Of a stretch of 64,000 nucleotides of DNA, positions 36,201 through 48,117 are shown one piece after another. The notes under the pieces were generated by a model. That model worked only from the letters and a program-made list of their open reading frames with translations, searched no databases and was not told where the DNA came from. The position numbers and the translations under genes are program-made. Source of the stretch: Glossina fuscipes (Eukaryota > Arthropoda > Insecta > Diptera > Glossinidae); the NCBI RefSeq assembly GCF_014805625.2, contig NW_023998556.1, positions 71,030 to 135,029 of the forward strand, given 5' to 3'. The first letter of the stretch is position 1, and the number at the start of each line of letters is the position of its first letter.

Positions 36201-36949
36201 AACTCTGCGCTGCTGTAACAATGGTACAACTCGTTAAGAAAGTTCAAGAAGTTTACGATTTCATACAATTTAACAACATTTCTTGAATGACTCAACTATA
36301 ATATTGAGTTGGATATCAGAAGACTCATGCAATTCGAGTACCTTTATTTCTAATAGGGTGGCAATCATTCAACAAGTTTCAACACGCTCGCAATGAAGAC
36401 ATATTCCATCCAATTTAAACCCAGCTGATATATTATCTCGTGGTGTGTTACCAGCTGAATTAGTGCATACAACATTTTGGTTCACGGGCCAAATTTTTTA
36501 ACGTTAGCTTCGTCTATTTGGTCACAATTTCCATACAAGTTAAAATACGATGATAACATATTAGAAAGAAAACTTATAAAGATGATATTAACAACAACAA
36601 TTTTACAACAGCATGATTTAATCATTAGTATTAAGTTTCGCAACGATTATGTACGTTTGCTTAACACAGTCGCTTACCTGCTGCGTTTTATATATAATTG
36701 TGAATTTAAGGCTAAAAGAAAATACGGTTCATTGGATGCTACAGAACTTGACGCATCTCGACTAAAAATTATCAAATACATAGAAATCATTTCTTTTCAT
36801 GCTGCAATTGCAGCTGTACAAAAGGGTTCTAACCTTAATGGCAAAAGTCATAAACATTCTTTATCACCATTCCTAAGAGTGGGTGGCCGATTAAGAAACT
36901 GTAATGGACTTCAACAGTAAAGATCCCTTGCTATTACCATAAAATCACG
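36201..36949 (+). pseudogene. BEL/Pao linker between RNase H and integrase
   Basis: Frame fragments, including RNDYVRLLNTVAYLLRFIYN and SPFLRVGGRLRNCNGLQQ at 36477-36920; the R-V-G-G-R-L motif before the integrase zinc domain is typical of BEL/Pao pol. Heavily broken around 36200-36470. Confidence 0.75.
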
Positions 36950-38121
36950 CTTTTACGTATACACTAGCACGCTACTCTCATAAAATTAATCATCATGTTG
37001 GCCCACAAACATTACTAAGCATAATTCGTCAATTTTATTGGCCAATCCATGGCAAGGTTATCTGTCGATCTATACGTCGAAGTTGTGTCTTATGCTTTTG
37101 GACTAATCCAACTAAACAGAACCATCTTATGGGCGATTTACCTGATTTACGAGTTCAAGAATCAAGACCGTTTAATGTAGTAGGTGTCGATTTTTGTGGT
37201 CCATTTGAAATATATTATGGCAAACGTGGTATTGTTTCTACAAAAGGCTATATATCTGTTTTCATATGTTTTTGCACAAAGGCCATACATTTAGAGTTGG
37301 TAGAAGATTTAGCTGCTCAACCTTTCTTAGCTGCTTTACGGCGTTTCATTGGGCGACGTGGCCTATGCTCAACCATTTACAGTGACAATGCAACTAATTT
37401 TATTGATGCAAAAAAAGAGTTGCACGAACTTTACAAAATGTTTAAAAGTACAGATATTATACTTAATGAATGTGCTTCACGTGGCATAATTTGGAAAACC
37501 ATACCTCCACGCTCTCCGCATTTTGGTGGCCTTTGGGAGGCTGCAGTGAAGTCCACTAAATTTCATCTAAAAAGGATACTACACGATGCGAAATTTAACT
37601 TTTTTGAATTCAACACACCTTTAATACAAATTGAAGCGGTATTAAATTCAATACCAATCACTACCGCGCCTGAGAGTCCAAATGACGAACCAGCTCTAAC
37701 CCCTGGTCATTTTATTATTGGCTCTGCTTTAAAAACCATACTTGATCCCGACTTAAGAGATGTCAACAACGTAAGCCATTTACGGTGTTATCAAAGATTG
37801 CAATATTATCTGCAACAGTTTTGGGATAGATGGTCTAACGATTATTTACAAACGTTGCAAAATCGAACCAAGTGGACAAAAGGTCGTATGTCATTAGCGG
37901 TTGGGGACGATTTTGTTGTAGAGAAAGACAATCTTCCTCCTCAAAAATGGCGCCTGGGTCGTGATACTGAAATTCATTCTGGCAATGACGGGGTTGTGCG
38001 GATTATCACTGTTAAAACCTCCAGTAGCGAAATACCTAGAACTTCTACTAAGGTTCGACGTCTACCTATTGAACGGACCGAGTCCATTCAAGGGGGCCGG
38101 CATGTTCAGACGAAATCGTGA
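36950..38121 (+). pseudogene. BEL/Pao integrase, core intact
   Basis: The zinc-domain part reads HHVGPQTLLSIIRQFYWPI and RSCVLCFWTNPTKQ (36985-37115). The core from 37129 has VVGVDFCGPFEIYY (first Asp), IYSDNATNFIDAKKE (second Asp), SPHFGGLWEAAVKSTK (Glu), then WDRWSNDYLQTLQNRTKW and VVEKDNLPPQKWRLGRD, the order and motifs of BEL/Pao integrases. The 330-codon frame 37129-38121 has no stop and ends inside the 3' LTR. Integrase would join the cDNA to the chromosome; without a working RT the copy is dead, but this domain is well kept. Confidence 0.9.
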
Positions 38122-38577
38122 ATGGCAATACCATTTTGGTTTTTTTTTTTTTTTAATTTTTCTTTCTTAGTACACATATACCTTTTCAATAAAATATATT
38201 ATTATTATTGTCTTTTGCTTTGTCATGTAAAGAAGTCTTTTCTTGTGCTCCTGCTTTATCATCTTAAAGGGAAAAGGTTTTGGTTAAAATATCATAATTT
38301 AAAATACTATACTCGCTTTCTCATAAGCAAGCAACTTGCATCATCTACACTTATGTTTACATTGATAAATTGATAATTAATAATGATCCAAATTTCAAAA
38401 TTGATGCCAGGTGTTATTTCTTATTCACTTTGTTATAATCGATTATACTTATATTTAATTTAAGACGAGGATAAAAAAGTGAAAGCGGAAACTCAGCAGT
38501 ATTCTTGATCATTTTACCTATTTCATAGTATTATATTTCTTTAGGTACGTTCTATTTTCACGTTACAAATAAAAACA
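38103..38577 (+). mobile_element. BEL/Pao 3' LTR (end uncertain)
   Basis: A purine tract (CAAGGGGGCCGG) precedes TGTTCAGACG at 38103. The end is placed tentatively at ...AAAAACA near 38577. An AATAAA lies at 38188-38193. No second copy is present to confirm the limits. Confidence 0.45.
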
Positions 38578-39586
38578 TGTCTTAAGACACGTCGTTTTGT
38601 AGTGTGCAATTTTTCACATGCTTGTGGCGACTAAAAGTTGTTTTTTCGGAGGTCGTTTTCAACATAGCTTTTATTGGACTGAATTGGATAGTTTAACATC
38701 TCTGTTTCTACTGTTAACATATGGTGTTCCTAGTTGCTTTTTTGAGGCATCTCTACTGCGTAGCAAAAGTTGGTATTCTTGACACTTTGTCACCATTTGC
38801 AAAAAACCTCTGCTAAAGGTTTGTTTACGACAAACCAAAGAATTTTCTACTGAAGTGCAAATTTGTGTATTGAATTTGTAGAAAATTGAAAAAAATGAAT
38901 AATTTATTCGAAAGCAGAAAAAAAAATTGAGCTGCAAATTGAAAAATAAAATAAGGATCAAATTCAAGAATAAAAAGTGACGTTTTTGAAAAATTTCATC
39001 CAAAATATTTTCATCAGCTTTCTGGTCACTTTAACACAAACGTAAATAAATTTCTACAATTTTTCATTATTTACTTCTTTGGGTGTTTGCAAATTTTGGT
39101 GGAATTAAATTTTTATATGTCTTTTGCTTATTTTTTGACATTATTATCAGAAGACTTTTATGAAGAGGAGAACGATGGAGTAGCTGCAGTGAACGAGAAA
39201 GACAACCTGACTCTATTCTTGAAATATATTAAGCCGGCGTTCCCGAAACCATCGATCCACCGCCTACAGCGCCTACGACACGCTTTACTCCGCTAACCAC
39301 TAACACATGGTAGCGGGAAAGTGCAGTAACGGAGTGATGCACCGAACAAATTTACGGATTCATGTTATTTATGCTGCTGTCCGGAAAAAATTTTAGGGCG
39401 AAAAAGGATACGAACATAATGTCCTTCTAAGGAGTAGGGTTCTTCGCGCGTCAGCTCCTCCGCTCGATGAAAGAATTATCTTTTATTTCAACGCACTAAC
39501 TTAGTACACCCTTGTACGACAAGTGGAGTATGGTATATAAAAAAAAAAACTAAAAGATTTAAAAGAATTTTTATAAACATTTTTGA
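38578..39586. other. No secure gene
   Basis: AT-rich. An 85-base frame near 39160-39245 (EENDGVAAVNEKDN, then FLKYIKPAFPKPS) looks protein-like in composition but was not identified. Confidence 0.4.
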
Positions 39587-39679
39587 CGGCGCTTCTTCAA
39601 AATTCTGCGTTCAACTGTCACAGCGTTTTTATTGGGCCTGATACATGAAGATCGTCAAGTAGAAACCTTAGTGGAAAAG
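39587..39679 (+). pseudogene. Condensin subunit (Cap-D2-like) fragment
   Basis: The frame reads KILRSTVTAFLLGLIHEDRQ and VETLVEK. The D-R-Q-x-E-x-L-V-E-K block matches the conserved segment of condensin complex subunit 1 (Cap-D2/NCAPD2), where it is normally followed by L-C-Q-R-F; here K is followed by Q-R-S, as if two codons were lost. The fragment is only about 31 codons and is preceded by a stop. Condensin compacts mitotic chromosomes. Short length keeps the call tentative. Confidence 0.48.
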
Positions 39680-40071
39680 CAGAGGTCCGATGCTCTTCAC
39701 TATATTTACTGCTAACAAAGATATTAAAAAATGTTCTCTTTCTTTTTATCTTTCTTAATCAGAACATTTTTGCAGGTTATTTAATTAGCAGAATTATTGC
39801 AACTATTTCAATTTATATCTCTTTAAAAGTTGTTAGTAATCCATGGTTGTTCCTTTTTTGTTTATTACCACCAGTAACGAGTGGTCACATTTGTGCCTTA
39901 ATTACTGGAATGTACTATTGCATATCGCCAAATTCCGAGTTTTAAGGTAAATGAGGTGTATAGGAATAAATAGTTTAATCTGAACGATGCATTCGTTCTT
40001 TTAAGAATATTTTTGAATGAAGCCAGCTTATATGCCGGCATGGTGATTGGCAATGTTGTCTTTAATTCCAG

Positions 40072-40398
40072 TGGTTAAACGGCAAAGAGATAATTCGCCA
40101 TGAAATTGGTCATTTACCCTTTGAAGGGGAAGCCACCAGTTTTATCAAATTTGTTTCTCTAAATCGGGTAACAATTATGTGCGATAATCGTTTATTGATT
40201 ACAACAGTGCCACAAGGGGAACTCGTGCAACAACCAGTGATAAAGGCAATCGTACGGTACAAACGTATACTTTCGATTTTTACAACTATACCGGCATATA
40301 TTGTTCTAAACATTTATATGCCACACCGTTGATATACACTGAGAACATAAAAATAGCAACCGATTTGTTGATCGAAACACAAGGAATTTCAATCTATG
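40072..40398 (+). pseudogene. Beta-glucuronidase exon (frameshifted)
   Basis: After a good splice acceptor (TTGTCTTTAATTCCAG, ending 40071) the frame reads WLNGKEIIRHEIGHLPFEGE, then NRVTIMCDNRLL and TTVPQG; one extra base near 40216 shifts the frame, after which it reads VQTYTFDFYNYTGIY, HLYATPLIYTENIKI and LIETQGISIYG. These are the conserved blocks of the N-terminal jelly-roll domain of beta-glucuronidase (glycoside hydrolase family 2), including the F-D-F-x-N-Y-x-G and L-Y-T-T-P-x-x-Y-I-x-x-I motifs. It ends at ATG|GTATGA, a plausible donor. Catalytic residues lie in later exons not seen here. The enzyme is lysosomal. The frameshift argues for a pseudogene, unless it is an assembly error. 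Confidence 0.75.
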
Positions 40399-40609
40399 GT
40401 ATGAATAAAACTTACACCCGTTTATCAGAAAAACACAACGAATTTCAAATTTCTGTAGTATGAATTAAGCATACACCAGATTCTTTATTAGAAAAACGCG
40501 AGGTTTTTCAAATTTCTGTAGTATGAATAAAACTAACACCAGTTTCTTTATTAGAAAAACACAAGGAATTTCAAATTTCTATAATATGAATTAAACTTAC
40601 ACCAGTTTC
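40375..40609 (+). repeat. 63-bp minisatellite, left part
   Basis: Units repeat every 63 bp (the TTCTRTARTATGA element falls at 40451, 40514 and 40577). The first unit overlaps the end of the beta-glucuronidase exon: ACACAAGGAATTTCAA...GTATGAATAAAACTTACAC is shared between the exon/intron junction and later units. The array is cut by a LINE at 40609. Confidence 0.85.
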
Positions 40610-42360
40610 TTATTTATTTATTTTAATTCTACTTATACATGAAACTCAACTAAACAAATAACAGTCGAGTTTAATTGGCACTTAAAGCAAAACTTATATT
40701 AATTATTATTACCACTTAGTATAAGTACAAAAAAAACAAAAAGAGGGAAGGAAAAAAAGGCATGTACACAACCAGTATAGAGCCACACTTACAACCGGTA
40801 CAGGACCAAATTGCAAATGAACCCCTAAGCCATCACAAGCATGCATAAGCTTGGCAACCGATAATAGTTAACAACAATTCATTTTCGAATCGTAACGATT
40901 TTTTAAGATTCAAAGCTAGTTTAATGACGACATAGGTAAATCGCGCGTATTAAGCAATGTTGCTTTAATGGACTTTAAAGACGTCACTTAGGTTGTTGCA
41001 AACAACTCTGAAGGGATTAAACACCTCATAATTATATTTATACTGACTAAGCTTAACCAAGATAAAGTGCGTAGAGAAATGGTTGGGGACATTAAAGCTT
41101 AGTTCACCAAGTAATGAAGGCGAGTCAACAGTACCATTCATTACTTTGATTATAAAGGAAACGCCAAGAGCAAATCTACGTTTCTCAAGAGACGGTAGGG
41201 ATAGCAGAAGCATTTTCATAGGGAGGAAGAGAACAAGAATTGCTTTTGAACAGATTCAATAGAATCTACATAGCACTTATATGAAGGAGACCACACAACA
41301 GAGGCATACTCGAGTATGGGTCTAACCAAACACATGAACAGTCTTATCGTAATGTAGGGATCATCAAGCTCTTTGGACCACCTTTTTATAAAACCAAGCG
41401 CAGACCTAGCTTTGTTTATCGGGAGCTCAATATACAAGTTAAAACGCAACCTATGGTCAATTAGAACGCCTAAATCTGTGATCGAATCGACGTCTCCAAC
41501 TTATACGAATCTATGAAATACTGAGTAATGAATGACTTTCTCTTGGGAAAGAAAGCTTCTTACATTTACTCAGATTTAGTTTCAGAAGACTCAAAGAGCA
41601 GAATGCAACAAAATTATCCAAGTCACTTTGAAGCCGATGTGATTGCGATTCAACAGAGAAGGAAGAAACCAGTTTCACATCATCAGCGTACATTAAGATC
41701 TGACTGGAATTAACTACCGATGGAAGATCGTTAATGTATAAACTAAATAAAATAGGACCTAAGTGACTTCCTTGAGGTACGCCAGAAATAACGAGGAATT
41801 CATCCGAGGTGATGAAGTTAAACAAAACCTCAGCAAATTCAGCAAACAGATTTGAGATTTCAAAATCATCCGAAGAATCAGAGCCATTAAAAGAAACATG
41901 AGAGGGATATGTGGTAATTTTACTTTTAGAGTTAACAAATTTAAAAAAGTATTTACGATTAGCAAACAGAGAGGAATTAATGAACTGAAGGTATCTGCAG
42001 TAATCATGGTGGTGGTGGGAGTTAAATCTATGCCTCGCCACCGAGTAAGCGAAATAGTTGAGCGCAGAGGCACTTTTCAAATATTTTTTGAATAGCGTGT
42101 TTTTTCTATTCTTGTAATATGTGGTTGTCTTATTAAATAACGGGGGATACCTGCTTCGAGATTGGCACTGCTTGATCGGAACAGATGCAGCAATAGCTAG
42201 ATTTAATGTATTGTAGGACGATGACAATAAGCTTTCAATACTTCCCGTTGGGAAATCAAGCCACATATGTGAAAGACGATGTTTCAGCAATACAATATTG
42301 ATTTTATGAAAATGATAATGTTAATTTAAAAAAATTTGATTTGGAACATTAAGACAGTTC
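40609..42360 (-). pseudogene. CR1/jockey-type LINE inside the minisatellite
   Basis: Minus strand. Frame 42290-41511 holds a linker (FANRKYFFKFVNSKSKITTY) joined by an internal deletion to GVPQGSHLGPILFSLYINDL and ILMYADDVKLVSSFS (YADD intact). Later frames are INKARSALGFIKRWSKELDD with LVRPILEYASVVW (41449-41216) and LLSLPSLEKRRFALGVSFII (41219-40965). A 3'UTR ends in AATAAATAAATAAG at 40609. The 5' end is truncated at about 42360. It matches the family at 19865-21545, which retains the deleted reverse transcriptase part. Confidence 0.88.
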
Positions 42361-42379
42361 AACGCAACATCATTCTTCA

Positions 42380-42900
42380 TTAGCAAAACGCAAGTAATTT
42401 CAAATTTCTAAAGTATGACTAAAATTTACACCAGTTTCTTTATTAGAAAACCACAAGGAATTTCAAATTTCTACGNNNNNNNNNNTTCTACGCTATGAAT
42501 TAAACTTACACCAGTTTCTTTATTAGAAAAAAACAACGAATTTCAAATTTCTAAAGTATGAATAAAACTTTCACCAGTTTCTTTATTAGAAAAACACAAG
42601 CAATTTCAAATTTCTATTCAGTTTCTTTATTAGAAAAACACAAGGAATTTCGATTTTCTATAGTATGAATAAAACTTTCACCAGTTTCTTTATTAGAAAA
42701 AATCAAGAAATTTCAAATTTCTATTCAGTTTCTTTATTAGAAAACCAAAAGGAAGGCAGTTTCTTTATTAAAAACACAAGGAGTTTCAAATTTCTATAGT
42801 ATGAATAAAACTTACACCAGTTCCTTTATTAGAAAAACACAAGGAATTTCAAATTTCTATAGTATGAATAAAACTTACACCAGTTTCTTTATTAGGAAGA
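42380..42900 (+). repeat. 63-bp minisatellite, right part (with a 10-N gap)
   Basis: About eight units of AATTTCAAATTTCTATAGTA plus TGAATAAAACTTACACCAGT and TTCTTTATTAGAAAAACACA. Some are shortened (42600-42780). Ten N at 42476-42485 mark an assembly gap, so the true copy number is unknown. It continues the array at 40375-40609. Confidence 0.88.
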
Positions 42901-43844
<944 letters not shown>

Positions 43845-43846
43845 TA

Positions 43847-45134
43847 TTAGTTTGGGGAAAAAGAAATCCATTATTTTTTCGGTAGATGACTGCACTGATA
43901 GATTTCTCGTAAAGTATCGATCAAACAATTTCCGGTACTATACATTTACGTACTGTACATTTCGCAGTAAAAAAAATTCTTTTGCTGTTTTTTGTTTGGT
44001 GCATTCAGTTGTGAGTTACAATGTGTTAAAAATGGAAGTGAACAAAGAGAAAATTCGATACATTTTACAGTTTTTCTTTGACAAAGGCGAAAATGCAAGC
44101 CAGGCCGCTAAAATTGTGAGTGGTGTTTATGGTTCCGATACTGTAACAGCCAATTATGTGCAATTTTGGTTTCGTAGACTTCGTTCAGGAATTTTTGATG
44201 TTAAAGATGCACCTCGCACAGGTAGGCCGGTCGTCGAAAATGTCGATAAAATCGGAGAAATGATCGAAGTTGACCGGCATGTTAGCAGTCGTAACATCGC
44301 CCAGGAGCTAAAAATCGACCATAAAACAGTTTTAAACCATTTACACAAAGCTGGATTCAAAAAGAAGCTCGATGATTGGGTGCCACACCAATTAACAGAA
44401 AAAAACATGATGGATCGAATTTCCATCTGCGAAGCCTTGGCCAAACGGAATGAGATAGACCGATTTCTTAAACGGATGGTGACTGGAGATGAGAAATGGA
44501 TCATATACGATAACCCTGTGCGAAAACGATCGTGGTCAAAGAGCGGTGAAGCACCTCAAACGGTGGTCAAACCAGGACTAACGGCCAGGAAGGTTTTGCT
44601 ATGCATTTGGTGGAACTGGAAGAGGACTATTTATTATGAGTTGCTTCCATATGGCCAAACGCTAAATTCTGATCTCTACTGTCAACAACTGGGCCGTTTG
44701 AAGATAGCGATTGACCAGAAAGGGCCACAATTGGCCAACAGGAGAGGTGTCGTGTTCCACCAGGACAACGCTAGGCCACACACATCTATAGTGATTCGCC
44801 AGAAACTTCGGGAGCTTGGTTGGGAAATTTTAATGCATCCGCCATACGGTCCGGACTTGGCACCAAGCGATTATCATCTTTCTCTTGCATTGCAAAATTT
44901 CTTTAATGATAAAAAATTGGAATCTAGAGAGGATTGTGAAAATCGACTACTAGAGTTTTTTGCAAATAGAGACCAAGATTTCTATGAGAGAGGCATTTTG
45001 AAGTTACCTTTAAAAAGACCACAAATCATACAACAAAACGATGCATACATGACCCAAATCGGACAATCCGAAGCATGTTAAATAAAGTCCTGAAGTTCAT
45101 ATAGAAATAATGGATTTCTTTTTCTCCAAACTAA
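43847..45134 (+). mobile_element. Complete mariner transposon (1288 bp)
   Basis: Inverted terminal repeats of 30 bp (43847-43876 and 45105-45134; TTAGTTTGGRGAAAAAGAAA, then TCCATTATTT) differ at one position. TA dinucleotides at 43845-43846 and 45135-45136 give the expected target duplication. Size, TA target and a single intronless transposase frame are those of Tc1/mariner elements. The transposase WVPHQL signature suggests the irritans-like part of the family. Confidence 0.95.
44032..45081 (+). CDS. Mariner transposase (349 aa, apparently intact)
   Basis: It cuts and pastes the element by binding the inverted repeats. The ATG at 44032 (MEVNKEKIRYILQFFFDKG) was chosen because mariner transposases start just before this helix-turn-helix; the open frame upstream runs through the inverted repeat and is not likely translated. 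The paired HTH region covers about residues 1-110 (FDVKDAPRTGRPVVENVDKI in the linker), WVPHQL follows, and the catalytic triad is D153 (TGDEKW), D245 (HQDNARPH) and D280 (PDLAPSDYH), spaced DD34D. Length is typical (about 345-350). The usual Y-S-P-D-L-A-P-S-D-Y-H-L-F box reads YGPDLAPSDYHLS, a deviation that may affect activity. Confidence 0.92.
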   Translation: MEVNKEKIRYILQFFFDKGENASQAAKIVSGVYGSDTVTANYVQFWFRRLRSGIFDVKDAPRTGRPVVENVDKIGEMIEVDRHVSSRNIAQELKIDHKTVLNHLHKAGFKKKLDDWVPHQLTEKNMMDRISICEALAKRNEIDRFLKRMVTGDEKWIIYDNPVRKRSWSKSGEAPQTVVKPGLTARKVLLCIWWNWKRTIYYELLPYGQTLNSDLYCQQLGRLKIAIDQKGPQLANRRGVVFHQDNARPHTSIVIRQKLRELGWEILMHPPYGPDLAPSDYHLSLALQNFFNDKKLESREDCENRLLEFFANRDQDFYERGILKLPLKRPQIIQQNDAYMTQIGQSEAC

Positions 45135-45136
45135 TA

Positions 45137-45500
45137 TTATCGATTAAAAGCTATCATGTGTGAATCTATAGTTTTTTTGCATAAAAATAAGTTTTGTTAC
45201 CCCCTTGCAAATTTCGAGAACAGAAATGGTTTTACTATTGTTTTTCATACAAATTCAACTGGCATGCTTTCTTTCTTTATACTTTACTAATTTTTTTTTT
45301 TTTACCTGTTGTATATAAAATGAGTCTTTTTTTTACCATTCATCATTTACTTGTAATATTTAAAGTGAAAAACATTTCAGTAGACAAAGCGAATTTATGA
45401 CACTGCATTTTGTATGCATTCCAAAAAGGATGCCAGGCATCGGTTCCATGTAAAAATTTTTGTGCGGTAATTGGAAAAGGTATTGTAAAAGTCCCTACTT
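45137..45500. other. No recognisable gene
   Basis: T-rich stretch (45285-45300) and no coding signal. Confidence 0.5.
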
Positions 45501-45504
45501 GTCA

Positions 45505-45985
45505 AAGATGGTTTACAAATTTCGTTCCGAGGATTTGAGCCTCCAAGAAGGTGATCAATCTGGACGACCATCCAAGATCGATAATGATGTTATAAATGTG
45601 GAAATGTGGAAAATAATACACATTTAACAAGTTGAGAAATTGCAGAAAAGTTAGGCATTCATGATACAACTGTTGGAGATCACATTAAATCCCTTTGTGT
45701 TAAAGTAAAGTGTTTGGGTTCCACATGAGTTAACGGAAAAGAATTTGTCTAATCGTGTAAGAATGCGTTCATCACATCTAATTGGATACAAAGTAAAGCC
45801 ATTTTTGGACTAGCTGGTTACTGGAGATGAAAAGTTGATTCTTTACGAGAATATTAAGAGAAAAAAATCTTACTGCAAATCAGGAACGTCGTCAGCAACA
45901 GTTGCAAAACCAATTATCCATCAACGAATGGGTGAAGAACTCTTTGTAAACCTTCATTAGGATTGTTAATACTACATCCACGAAC
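45505..45985 (+). pseudogene. Relic of a different mariner transposase
   Basis: In mixed frames: FRSEDLSLQEGDQSGRPSKI, then VWVPHELTEKNLSNRVRMRS, VTGDEKLILYENIKRKKSYC and KSGTSSATVAKP. It keeps the W-V-P-H-E-L signature and the first catalytic Asp (TGDEK), but stops and shifts break it and the second and third Asp are missing. Sequence details differ from the intact mariner 370 bp upstream, so it is another subfamily, not a duplicate. Confidence 0.82.
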
Positions 45986-46534
45986 ACCATAAAATAATCG
46001 CAATATAGATATGGTCGAAGATATTTATGTGTATAAACATCTGCAATTATCGAATGAGCAAAACTTTCTCAACTTTTCTCACTTTCAGTTCAGTTACAAA
46101 AAGGAAAAGCAGCAAAGAACGAGTGTAACACATGCGTCAGTAAAACAATTCGTGAAAAATTTCAATTCATGTTTATCTATTTGTAGAAATATTTTTGGAT
46201 ATTGTAAACATCCAGCATCTTAAATTTAGTAAAGATTTTCTTATGACCACATATTTTTGAGCTTTGTTTTTTGAATCCTGTCATTTGTCTTATAGAAGAT
46301 ATTTTTGCATTTATTAGAATCACTATCGACCTCAACAGTCGCGTGTACATCTTTACAGCTTGCAAGTAAAGTCTAAAATCCCTTAGGAATCATATCAACT
46401 TTCGCATTTGACACCGTCTTCAGATCTATTATTTGTTTCGAAATTTCCAGTTCTTAATATATATTAGTAGGATTTAGGTTAGATGAAAAGATCGCGTAAA
46501 GATCCGGGTGAGTTAGCAAAGAACTATATAAGGT
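45986..46534. other. No recognisable gene
   Basis: A 70-codon frame at 46011-46223 shows no family motif. Confidence 0.45.
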
Positions 46535-47772
46535 TTTGTTACACGAGCCTACCTACAGTAGCGTTTGGAATTTCCGATAGCCATTGTCACGGTACTAGCC
46601 CCTTTGCTGCCGGTAGAGCGTATTTGTTAACGGGGTTTGGCTCTCTGTCGGTTGTCTATCGTCCGTCTGTCCACCGTGAGTCCGTCTGTAACCGTCTGAC
46701 GTCCTCCCTACGGTGCCATCACATGCACACTCCCTCGCCTGACCTCAGCCACAGCGGTGGCAGTTTGCACTCAGCCACACATCGGAGCTCCTCCGTAAAT
46801 AGGGGACAAGAAAAAGGAAAAAAAGGAAATAAATGAACTAAAATACCTGACCGTGAATCTGTATGTTGCTAATGTCTGCGGTGGTGGCTGCTTACATCAT
46901 CTGGTTCCTTCTTCTTACACTCTCGCTCTCTTATTCCCCCCTTTCCCTCTTCCTCTTTACTTCGTTGTGTTGCCTCCTCCTTTTTTTGCGTAATTTAAAG
47001 CGTTTGTTCAATGAATTTTACTATGAATTTCATTGACGATCAATGATGTACGTCATATTACTGCTGCCGCTGCTGTTATCGTTGTTATTGCCGATTGTGT
47101 TTGTTTCGTTCTAATTATTTAGTTTTTTTTTTTCTTTACTTTAAGAAAAAAACAACTCCTTTTGGTGAGATATAATTTCCAATTTATTTACATCAAATTT
47201 CTGGTTTTTATTTCTTCGGTATTGTAACCACTTCTTTTGTAAATTCTCTTCTTTTTAAATATTTCATTATTAACAACTTTTTCTTAATGTATATTATTTC
47301 GCAAAAGCTATTGTAATAAGAAGTGTATTTTATACCAAATTTCCATAATTTAATCTCATTTACATTCTCCTTAATGTTTATTATTTCGCAAAAGCGTCAA
47401 TGACGTTTAAAATTAATATATTCACACACGAATGCTATGCGCTTTGCTTGGTAACCGCGAGACGAAGAGAAACGGTAACTTTATCCACTTATGCTTTTGT
47501 TTCTCTTTCACGACTTGCTTCAGTTAAAAGACATTTTTCAATCACTCTTCAAAAATTTTAATAAATTTTGAGCTTTTCTTTTATTCTTTTGATATGAGGG
47601 TCGTTTCTACAAACAAATTCAGATATTCATGTGTGAGTGGCTTTTATTCGATTTTTTTCTCTTTCAGTCATTGCTTTGTTGAAAAAAAATATTTTTTTCT
47701 ACACACACTTCTCTTTATGTGGCTCCTAGTATATGGGTTTTTCTTAAATATTTTCTTTGTTATTTTCCTTAT

Positions 47773-47784
47773 TATTTTTTTCTA
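47773..47784 (+). repeat. Left target-site duplication of the I-clade LINE
   Basis: TATTTTTTTCTA, identical to 53389-53400 at the other end. It fixes the 5' end of the element at 47785 (CATAAACGAGCC). Confidence 0.75.
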
Positions 47785-48117
47785 CATAAACGAGCCGACT
47801 TGTGTTCAGTGTAGTGCGTGTTTTCTTTTCGTCTGCGTTTTTTCAATTGTTTCGGTGTTTTCGGTGTTTTTGTGTATTTAACTTCTGTGTTTTCAGTCTT
47901 ATTGCTAAAACTGGTTAACACGGATATCGCGTATGTGCTTTTGTTTCGTCTATATATAATAAAAAATAGAAAACAAAAAAACAAAATAAAAAAAAAAAAA
48001 ATTGAAAACATTTGACACTTTTCTTTAGTAGTTCCCAACCTTCTTTCACAGTTCCCAAACCTTTTCAAGTGAGTGGTTATTTCACAAATAATAAGCAATA
48101 GACAACAATAAGGCATA

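Noticed and set aside
43852..44031. Upstream extension of the mariner transposase to 409 codons
   Set aside because: It runs through the inverted terminal repeat; mariner transposases start at the MEVNKEK-type methionine.
46483..46836. 117-codon ORF with Ser/His-rich end
   Set aside because: Lies in the LTR block and no conserved frame is shared with the related block at 461-760.
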